Shown here: piece after piece, positions 55,320-64,000 of the stretch | Layout of the letters: every line of letters starts with the position of its first letter | Numbering within the stretch: the stretch's first letter is position 1 | Assembly (NCBI RefSeq): GCF_001642475.1 | Contig: NW_019173973.1 | Coordinates: forward strand, 62,001 to 126,000 | Direction: 5' to 3' | DNA from: Fonsecaea monophora | Lineage: Eukaryota > Ascomycota > Eurotiomycetes > Chaetothyriales > Herpotrichiellaceae | DNA: 64,000 nt | Program-made: the position numbers and the translations under genes | The notes under the pieces: model-generated | What the model was told of the DNA's origin: nothing | Databases searched by the model: none | The model's input: the letters and a program-made list of their open reading frames with translations, nothing else

Positions 55320-55997
55320 TCAATCAAGCTGGCAGCGGGAATGGGATGGAACAGGTCAAAGAATTATAAGAGGCCTGATGCTCTGGTCGAGACACATAGC
55401 TAGAACGCTCCCACGAAGCCATAGCGTGCAGGTGCCGCCTATAGTGTGTAAAGAGGACCTGTTTGGAGTTGCGCACAGTGACGAAACAACACCGAAAGGA
55501 AACAGACATACATGAGAAGGCAAAATGTCAACAGGGCCTCTCGATAGCACGACCGTTGACACGTATCCACAGCAAGATAAATCTGACTACGATGACCTGA
55601 AGATCGGTTTTTTGGGCATTCACATCCTTTGATTGACCGTAGAGCTATGTGAGTAGCCCTTGATGGACATGAAATCATTCTATCATTTCATAAGCACAGC
55701 CCGATTTCGAGTCAAAGCGACCCATGCTCTTTTTTCGTTAAAGCCAGCAGTACCCCGAAACGTAGCAAGTACACATTGGTTGTCGTGTGAAAGAACCGCT
55801 GAGAAGGACAAGACCGTTGATGGCAAGAATTAACCGTGCGGAAACCATGAAATCTCCAGGGTCAGGAGTAGATTTTGTATCCCGCAATTCATGAACCGTG
55901 GAATGAAAGCCCGCTCCTGAAAGTGAATCTTCCACAACCTCCGCCACAAGAAACAATACCACTGTAGATGGATTGAATTAATTCCTGTGCAAGACAT
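55320..55997. other. Intergenic, convergent 3' ends
   Basis: Tail-to-tail gap between the dehydrogenase and TEF1. No gene or notable repeat seen. Confidence 0.65.
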
Positions 55998-57811
55998 CTA
56001 TTTCTTGCCAGCCTTGACAGCAGCCTAGACGAAGTTAGATTCAGAAATCTATGTATATGTGCGTGATAGCTTACCTTGGTGACCTTGCCGCCTCCCTTCT
56101 CGGACTTCTGGACGGATTCTGGAAAATAGTCAGCACGAAGCTCTAGTAGTAACACTGAGAGAAGCAGGGACTTACTGATGACACCGACGGCGACGGTTTG
56201 ACGCATGTCACGGACGGCGAAACGACCAAGAGGTGGGTAGTCGGTAAAGGCCTCAACACACATGGGCTTGCTGGGAACCATCTTTACGATGGCAGCATCA
56301 CCAGACTTGATGAACTTGGGGTTGTTTTCCATGGACTTGCCGGTACGACGATCGATCTTCTCAAGGAGCTCGGCGAACTTGCAGGCAATGTGGGCGGTGT
56401 GGCAATCCAAGACGGGAGCGTAACCAGCACCGACTTGACCAGGGTGGTTGAGGACGATGACCTGGGCGTTGAAGGAGTCGGCACCCTTGGGGGGGTCGTT
56501 CTTGGAGTCACCACAGACGTTGCCACGACGAACCTCCTTGACGGAGACGTTCTTGACGTTGAAGCCGACATTGTCACCGGGAACACCTTCGGCGAGCTGT
56601 TCGTGGTGCATTTCGACGGACTTGACTTCAGTGGTGACGTTGGCAGGAGCGAAGGTGACGACCATACCGGCCTTGATGGTACCGGTCTCAACACGACCGA
56701 CAGGCACTGTCCCAATACCAGAGATCTTGTAGACATCCTGCAGAGGAAGACGGAGGGGCTTGTCGGTGGGACGAGAGGGAGGGTCAATGGCATCGATGGC
56801 CTCGAGGAGGGTCTTGCCGGAAGCCTTGCCAGCCTTGGACTCCTTCTCCCAGCCCTTGTACCAGGGGCAGTTGCTGGAGACGTCGATCATGTTGTCACCA
56901 TTGAAGCCGGAGATGGGCACGAATGGGACAGACTTGGGGTTGTAGCCGACCTTCTTGATGAAGTTGGAAGTCTCCTTGATGATTTCGTTGAAACGATCCT
57001 CAGACCATTTGGTGGTATCCATCTTGTTGATGGCAACGATGAGCTGCTTGACACCCAGGGTGTAGGCGAGCAGTGCGTGCTCACGGGTCTGGCCATCCTT
57101 GGAGATACCAGCCTCGAATTCACCAGTACCGGCGGCAATGATGAGAATGGCACAATCAGCCTGGGAGGTACCAGTGATCATGTTCTTGATGAAGTCACGA
57201 TGGCCGGGGGCGTCGATGACGGTGACGAAGTACTTGGGGGTCTCGAACTTCCAGAGAGCGATATCGATGGTGATACCACGCTCACGTTCGGCCTTGAGCT
57301 TGTCCAACACCCAGGCATATTTGAAGGAGCCTTTGCCGAGTTCAGCAGCTTCCTGTTGATCATGGTTGTCAGTGAATGGATTGGCTTGTGATAACGAGTG
57401 GCGTGTCACGTGTTGTTTGCTGTACCCCTCCCCCACCAAAATTTTTTTGATAGTGATTTGTGGCAAGTCCAAAATGAGGGCAAATGCAAGGGGGACTCGA
57501 AAAGAAGCGATGAAAACATACCTTCTCGAACTTCTCGATGGTACGCTTGTCAATACCGCCGCACTTGTAGATCAAGTGGCCTATCTGATTGTGAGTATTT
57601 GTGCCGTTGCAGTCTTGTAGGCATCCTCTTACCGGTGGTGGTGGACTTGCCGGAGTCGACGTGTCCGATGACGACGACGTTGATATGAGTCTTTTCCTTA
57701 CTGAACAGAAGGCATGCATGTCAGCGATGATCATTGATATCAAATCGAGGGTTGCTTTCGACGATGGATCTCGAGCGCAGGCAGATTTGGGCAGGTTTGT
57801 GGCTTACCCCA
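55998..57811 (-). CDS. TEF1: Translation elongation factor 1-alpha
   Basis: Six exons (57811-57807, 57700-57633, 57580-57522, 57352-56176, 56118-56075, 56024-55998) give 459 residues, the normal length. Exon 1 codes only ATG GG; the next exon completes the glycine codon and reads KEKTHINVVVIGHVDSGKST with the P-loop. Other G-domain motifs are DAPGH (switch II) and NKMD, followed by the two beta-barrel domains and the basic KSEKGGGKVTK tail. EF-1alpha carries aminoacyl-tRNA to the ribosome as a GTPase. Codon use is strongly biased to C-ending codons as expected for a very highly expressed gene, which also creates long meaningless antisense ORFs. A leader intron lies upstream (57977-57921). Confidence 0.98.
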
Positions 57812-57920
57812 TGGTGACGGATTGGAGGTTTTGTGATGGTTTATGAAGTCTTGTAGTTCTGTGGCAGATACTAGAAGAATTCCCAGCGAATGCTCAGGTA
57901 CCACGGCTTGCGTAGAGGTG

Positions 57921-57977
57921 CTGTTGACTGATTAGTCCTGGGTGATGGGAAATGTAGGGGTAGGGTGAAGAACTCAC
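57921..57977 (-). other. Probable intron in the TEF1 5' leader
   Basis: GTGAGT donor (57977-57972) and CAACAG acceptor (57926-57921), 57 bp, about 110 nt before the ATG. A CT-rich tract, as found at many fungal TEF1 transcription starts, precedes it. Confidence 0.6.
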
Positions 57978-60135
57978 TGAGCGACGAAGAAGGGAGAGAA
58001 ACAAAGTCGGCGAGAGTGTGCGACAGATTTTGTAGGCTGGCGGGCGAGGGACGAAGCTTGGCGTTTTGAACCATCCAAGTGGCAGTGACTCAAAAAACCC
58101 GTGCTGGACCGTCATTCACTCCCACTCGAGGCGCTGTTCACTACAGGTTGTTCGCCCTCACACTGTATTTTGCGGCCCAAGCCCCACTACTGCGCGAACT
58201 TCCATTCCTCGCTCAGGCTCCTAAGCTCATCGGAGTGCTCATCATGGTCTGTCTCCGTCAGCCCACTGAATGTATCTCCCATGATTGGCGAAGGAACAGA
58301 AAGCTTCGGCATGTGCTAGCGACTGAGACGATCCTGCAGGGTGTCAAATGTCGCCTCATACAGCCATCGGCCAATTGGATAACTACAATCTACAAAAATT
58401 CTCCCCGAGGCTGCTATATCTGTGGCAACCACTTGACTATTTATCCACCACCTACCAAGTTCCAGATAGATTCGCCCCTCAAGACAGTGAAAGACCTCTT
58501 CAACACAATCTTCTGGCGGCAATTTTCTGAGGGCGCCTCTTCTCTGTTTGACGGTCGAGTTCTTTTCACTTCGATATGTACCCCTCCCACGGAGTTAAGA
58601 GTCATCAACTCCATCTGACTTGGGTCCAAAGACTTATGTGCTCCCATGCCACCAACCACTCCTGTGTGGTATCAATAGCACTGACTCATCTTTCTATTTC
58701 GCGCTTTCCTTTTCTGATATCCCTTACAGGCCATACCTGGTTGCCTCTAATGTTATGCCAGTTGGCCTGTCAATTCCCTTCCCATTGCAGATGAATGTTC
58801 TGCACTGGTATTTCCAGTTGCTAACTGTCACTTGTGGCAGAGGGAGGGTGGAGTTCGTCAACGACAGCGTATCCTCGGCTTCTCGTTCCGCAAGTGGACC
58901 TCAATCAGATTATGCTTGAGTATTGCGAGCTTTTCTCGCTCTTGCCTGGCTTCTTCCTCGACAAGCCAAAATTTTTGATTTCAAGGCAATTCTGTGTCAG
59001 GCAACCACATGTACTCTTAGCCTTGCATTCTGGCTCTTCCTCTTTACCAAAGAAACGATCCTTGGTCCACATCTCCGCATTTTGTCATAGAGGAAGGAGC
59101 CATTCAGGCGGCCGGGGACGAGATGTGTACATATGATGGATCAATATTCTCTCCACTGTTTTCCGCATTCAATACACTGCGCTTTGTCAGTCTTTGAACC
59201 AGGGAATTGGAACGAATCCAACACCTACTTTGAAGAAAGAGGTAGGCGGTTCATCCGCACTCCGTGTCTGTAACTGGTAGAAGTAGGCCTTTTTGGAGTC
59301 ACATTTCTCATTTGGGCAGCCTCCGGGAACTACGAGGTACACAGCGTCAGTAACGTTCTTCTCTTTGCGTCATTCGGTGTGGGCATGGAGTACCTTCGTT
59401 GACTGGCAAGTCAGATTGCTCCTCTCCCAGGATGTCATCCTTCTCTTTCTTCTTCATGTGAGTACGTTCGTAGTACTGATCGTCAAGGACGAATTGGTAA
59501 GGGCATGTCCGGCAGGTAAAAGCATTGCGACCTTGAGGATATTGGTCGTCTCCTGGGGCACGGGCGATTGTGAGGCAGTTGCAGCAGTATGGACAGACTG
59601 GGTTTCAGCGCCGTTAACAAGAGGCCCTCAGAGACTGGAAGTGCTTGCTTACATGTGGGAGCCATGGCTCAAGGAGGTGAACACCTCCTGGCAATGAGAA
59701 GGTGGTGCTCGTTCCCGAGAAAATCTGTAGGTACTGAGAACGCAGGTGTGATTTGGACAAAACTTGCAAACACAGCAAAAAACAAAGCGGAGAGCGGGGG
59801 TGCTCGGCAATTTTGCTTCATGAGGCGCTGGCTTGTGTCGAAGGGTTGGCGGGATGCCTGGATCGAGTGTTTGAAGTGCCCCTTTGTCTGCAATTCATTA
59901 TTATAGAACTCGTTCTGCCTCTGCTCCCGTTCACTCCTTCTGTCTCGTCGGTCCTTCCAGCGCGTTCAAAGCGATCACCCCGTCTGCTACCGTCCATCAA
60001 GTCCTTTACCCAACCCGTGACCATCCGCCGCGGAGTCGAGGGTTGCGAAACGGTAAAAGCGTCTGTACGAGGTTCAGCGAACACGGTCTTATTTTCGTGA
60101 CCAACTACGTTTCTACGGCTCTCCAGGCAGCCATC
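57978..60135. other. Intergenic between TEF1 and the ankyrin gene, 2.2 kb
   Basis: Divergent genes. The TEF1 promoter is on the left and the ankyrin promoter on the right. No convincing gene; a plus-strand ORF at 58079-58618 lacks motifs. Confidence 0.5.
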
Positions 60136-60777
60136 ATGGCTGAGCATGTTGATGTGAGCTGGTTGTATCCGTATCTCATACTCTCCATTGACAAGCTTGG
60201 CAGGGCGCATCTCCGAAAGAACAGATCCTCGAAGCATGTCGGAGAGACAATGTCGAATTGTTTCACGAAGTTCTCAATGACATGAAGGACAAAAGCAAGG
60301 AACAAATAGCAGACTTCTTCAACTCCACCACAGACACCATGGGAAATCACCTTTTACACGTATGTGCAAGTTATGGAGCATGTATGTGAACAAGGCTTTC
60401 TCTGCGACAGGCATTATATTGACTCGTTTTCAGATGATGTTATGGACGAACTACTCAACATTGAGTTCCTCGAGTGCGATCCCTTGAACAGAAGGGAAAA
60501 AGAGACCCCAATTCATTCCGCAGTCAAGTACGCGAACGAGCGAGAAGTGGAACTCGGACAAGCAATGGCCAAAATGTTGATTGACGCTGGAGGTGATCCT
60601 AGAGTCAAAGACAAACATGGCAGAAAACCTGCCGAAATCTGCACACCTAGAACAGAAGAGCTTCGCAGCATACTCATCAAGGAGGAATATATTCTCAACG
60701 AAGGTCTCCAAAACGCCGATGTACACCCAGACGAGACAGATAACGGAGATGCTGGACCGCCGTCAGATTCGGAATGA
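60136..60777 (+). CDS. Small ankyrin-repeat protein
   Basis: Three exons (60136-60153, 60204-60381, 60434-60777; introns 50 and 52 bp) give 179 residues. Exon 1 codes only six residues (MAEHVD). Ankyrin repeats are visible as MGNHLLHVCASYGA, then DPLNRREKETPIHSAVKYAN and GDPRVKDKHGRKPAEIC, each with the TPLH-like turn. The C terminus is acidic (DETDNGDAGPPSDSE). Such small fungal ankyrin proteins are cytosolic or nuclear adaptors; the partner is unknown. The 18-nt first exon rests on splice consensus and frame only; a start inside exon 2 (Met in LNDMKDK) is a less likely alternative. Confidence 0.8.
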
Positions 60778-61191
60778 CCGTTGTTCGCCTGAGGACTCTT
60801 CCTACGGGAATTTGCAGGCTGCCTGCTCCAGAAGTCTTGCCTCTGATGTGCTTGCTCCAGTCTGTGGCGGTCCTGCAAACAAGGGAACAAAATGCTTCGG
60901 GCAACGCATATTGTTCACCAAGCAGCACTCGGGAGGAAATCAGATGTGACTGGGTTTACATTTCTCCCTCCTCGTTTCGAACGTTAGCCTGGCAGTTCCA
61001 ACAAGAGCCTGTAGTCCTGGTTCATTGACAGCACTAGGGTTCTGATCAGACACTGCCTTTTGGAATAGCTGAAAGACATGGCTTCTCAAAAGATACGCCA
61101 TCCTGGTGATGGAGTCCTGGAACTGGAAGATGCTGCAGTTGGCTGAGGGCTTGACTGAAGCTGATGACATCTAAACAATTGAAAGCCTAGA
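60778..61191. other. Intergenic, convergent 3' ends
   Basis: 414 bp between the ankyrin gene and the DHA2 transporter stop. Nothing recognised. Confidence 0.65.
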
Positions 61192-63148
61192 CTACGCCAA
61201 ATCCACCTTCTCACTGTTGACCTTTTCTTTACCCTTGACCTGCGCTCTCCAAGAGAGAATCAGACATATAGCACACAAAATGCCCAGTCCATCAAGTCCG
61301 ATTGCCAAATACCAGGCTCCGCGGTAGCCTTGGAGCGGGTTACGACCACCGTCATTCACATGAACTTCGACAGTCCCTGCGATGCCCAAGCCGATGGAAA
61401 TACTGTAATTGATGACTGTGTTGATGAGGGATGCCGCCAATCCCTGATGCTCGGGCGGCATATGGTCAGACAGCACAATATTCCCGGATGGGAACGACAT
61501 ATCCATTCCCCAGGGAGTAATGACGGTCGACACGAAAGTTTGCGCCCCTGACTTCTTGTTAGCGATGGTTCGGATTCGCGAAGCGACAGGCTTTGAAACA
61601 GAGTTCCATATGGTAGGTCGTGGACTTCTTATGAGGGAGGGGCAAACCTACAGTAAGTCTGGTGCACCGGCATCGTGGCAAGCAGGATCATTCCTGTCAA
61701 GAAGGCACTGATGCTGATGAGCATGATCCAGCCCGGCTGCATTCTTGCGATTAGAAGTCCGGTGGTTATCGCCGCTATACAACCGGACACCGCCGTCGGG
61801 ATGCTCTGAGCAGCTGAGAGCAAAATTGATTGGCCCCTTTCGAGCTCGAGAAATTGCCTGAGAAAAGGGGAAATTTAGCAAAGGCCTCAGCACTAGGGTG
61901 ATGAGTGAAGAAGGACGTTGCTCACCAGAGATAAAATACCCAGACTCCAAACGAACTCCAACCCAGTGCTTCGCAGCCAAAAACGAGATTCGTGTCCATG
62001 GTGAAGGACGACATGGGCAGCAACGGGAACGTGGCTCTCTTCTTCTCAAACCAGAAGAATGCGACAAGGAATACCACGCCAATGATGAGCAGGACATACA
62101 CATACACTTTGCCCCATCCAGACGCAGGCCCTTCGTTCCAGGCAAAGTTGAAGAACATCAGACCCAGCACGCCAAGCACGGTGCCAGTGGCATCCAGCTC
62201 CTGGAAAGACGCCGAGGGCCCTGCGACGGGCATGGGAGGGACCACAAAGAAGACCAAGACCCCGATCACAACCAGCACCATGGCCAAGACCCAGTACGCC
62301 CAAGGCCACCAGACGAACTGGGCGAAGATGCCCGAGAAAATGGCGCCGAGGACAAACCCCACGGGTGCGGTGGCCCCGAAGATGCTGAGAGCCATGTTCT
62401 TCCTCCTTCCGGGAGGATAAGTCCGGGCTAGCACGGCGATGCCGTTGGGGAGCAAGATCGCCGGGCCGATACCTTGCATGCCGCGGCAGAAGGCGAAGAA
62501 GATCAGGGAGCGCGAGAAGACCGCGAAACCGGCGATCATCGACCACAACGCGAACCAGAAGTAGCCGACCAAGAAGAGCCTCTTGTGTCCGTACAGATCC
62601 CCCCATCGCCCGGCGGGGAGAATGAACGTCCCTACCGTCAGGGAGTAGCCTGCAGCAAGCCAAGACAACTGGCCCGGGTTGGTGGTGTTGAAGGAGCGGC
62701 CGATGACATGTAGGGGTGCAATGGACTGCGCGAGCGCCGACTGGGTCAGGAGTTGCGCCGAGCTGACGACGGCAATGAACAGGATCTCGTGTGCAAGGGA
62801 AAAGGACGGAGGTTTTATTGCGGTGGGCACGCGCGAGACCGTCTTGGTTACGCTGGGCTGGTGGTCCAGAGTCATAGTCCTGGTGGTCGTGATATTTTCG
62901 GTGTCGTGCCTGGTCAAGTCCGAGTCCGCGCAGACCGGCCAACTCTCTGCGTTGGCTTCCGTCTCCTTCTGCGTGTGGCTTGTAGTGGCATCAGGTATAG
63001 GCGGCGTCTCAGCCTCCTTCTCCCGCATCGGCGGTGCTCCAGGCCGATCGTCACTGTTTTCATGATGTGAATCTATCCCATTGCTGCTCTGTTGTGCATT
63101 TTCTGGTGCTGCCACCGAGCGACCAAGTCGAGGATAATCCCCAGCCAT
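61192..63148 (-). CDS. Major facilitator transporter, DHA2 family (Atr1/Amf1-like)
   Basis: Three exons (63148-61926, 61857-61652, 61547-61192; introns 68 and 104 bp) give 594 residues. The N-terminal 115 residues are polar; about 14 hydrophobic helices follow. Family motifs are LSWLAAGYSLTVGTFILPAG, the motif A-like GRWGDLYGHKRLF, FCRGMQGIGPAILLPNGIA, and in the C half MSFPSGNIVLSDHMPPEHQG and INYSISIGLGIAGTVE. This pattern is that of the yeast Atr1 / Amf1 group of proton-coupled exporters (aminotriazole, boron, ammonium). Junctions were fixed by the conserved YLWQFLE and TYWAQTF segments, each with a Trp codon split by the intron. It stands alone with no biosynthetic genes nearby, so the substrate cannot be inferred. 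Confidence 0.93.
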
Positions 63149-64000
63149 ATGTCAGCCTTTTTGATCTATTCTGTCTTCTCTTCAGTGCTCTTTATGTCTG
63201 AGGATCTGTACCGAGTACTCCTTCAGTGTCACCAAAATCCCTCGCGCGAGTGGATGCTGTCTCAATTTTATCTGACACAAGAGAATCTCAAGACAATAGG
63301 TCAGTCGGTGGATGTTCCGTTTCTAGATTTGATTGGTGTGATGGCACAATGACGTTTTTTTTTTTTTCGGGGGCTCTCTCGCCTCAAAAGCAAAGAAAGG
63401 TATATGAGAGAACAAAATAAGTGAGAATTGATATCGCCGTGGATTGAGATTCGCGAAGGGAAATATGAGGATATTATAGCGTCAATCAAGAGAGTATATA
63501 TCCCCTCGCTCGGACAAACAGATCCAGCTAGCCAGCTAGTCAGGGCTGTACGAGGTGGAAAAGTTGACGTCGATCCCATGTGCCATCATGGAGCCTCAGA
63601 GGACCGTAGCCGACACTGGAGTGCGATATGCTTCGTACTACTGACTGACAGGTCCCAGCTCCCACCACTGAGAGAGGTATGTACAAAGAAACGAAAAGAC
63701 GCCCGAACTAACAGCGTGGGCCCCAGCACCTCTACGAGGTATGTACTCGTACAGGTCGGCGCGGCGATATCGGTAAATGAAAACTGAATAGAGGGTGTCA
63801 AATGGCCGAAAGTAGAAGAAAGGGGCAAGAGACAGCGAGCGGAGCGTGAAAAGGCACCGTGGCTCCGGAGGTGCGGAGGCTCTACTGCTGACTGGGTATG
63901 AACTGGGCGAGCACATGCCAAAGGCCGGAAAGTATAGCCAGTCACCGGAAGACAATTTCGTCAGGGATATCTACCTAGGCCGTGCCACCCACGTGCTAGA
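63149..64000. other. Upstream region of the DHA2 transporter, to the window edge
   Basis: No gene recognised. Contains a short GTACCGAGTACTCC stretch near 63210 and a poly-T run at about 63355-63367. Confidence 0.6.

Noticed and set aside
56198..57391. 397-residue plus-strand ORF across TEF1
   Set aside because: Antisense shadow of the strongly codon-biased TEF1 exon 4; composition is repetitive Gly/Asp/Val/Leu without a domain.

Overview
The window is nuclear DNA of a filamentous ascomycete (Pezizomycotina). Genes are split by short introns of mostly 46-145 bp with GT..AG ends and CTGAC/CTAAC-like branch sites, intergenic gaps are 0.3-6 kb, and several genes are fungal families (Far1/Ste5-type scaffold, Pth11-like rhodopsin-domain protein, fungal CLC, Vps62, DHA2 transporter). 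The class cannot be fixed from the sequence alone. I found no tRNA, rRNA, CRISPR array or intact transposon.

Left part (1-21 kb). MDN1 (midasin, ribosome assembly) runs off the left edge. A RING-H2/PH/VWA scaffold of the Far1/Ste5 type follows on the same strand and has an unusually long, gene-poor upstream region of 5.8 kb. Next is a CLC chloride transporter head-to-head with chaperonin subunit CCT8, 264 bp apart, and then a predicted INO80-complex HMG-box protein.

Middle part (21-38 kb). This is the accessory-looking stretch: a membrane protein with a frame-disrupted 5' end, a rhodopsin-domain (Pth11-like) receptor, an RNase H-like gene with an in-frame stop upstream of its usable start, and a three-exon DUF4238 gene lying between two ~0.2 kb direct repeats. 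A secreted/vacuolar VPS62-domain protein and the last exon of a possible COX7-like protein close the region.

Right part (38-64 kb). Mostly conserved genes: a mitochondrial helical-repeat protein, a haspin kinase, an equilibrative nucleoside transporter, a small single-pass membrane protein, an MCP2-type ABC1 kinase, an annexin with an RS-rich tail, a short-chain dehydrogenase with a GC-AG intron, TEF1 (EF-1alpha), a small ankyrin protein and a DHA2 transporter. The genes do not form a pathway or metabolite cluster; each has its own promoter region. Exon joins were worked out by hand from splice consensus, frame continuity and family conservation; all multi-exon models quoted with a length close in frame.
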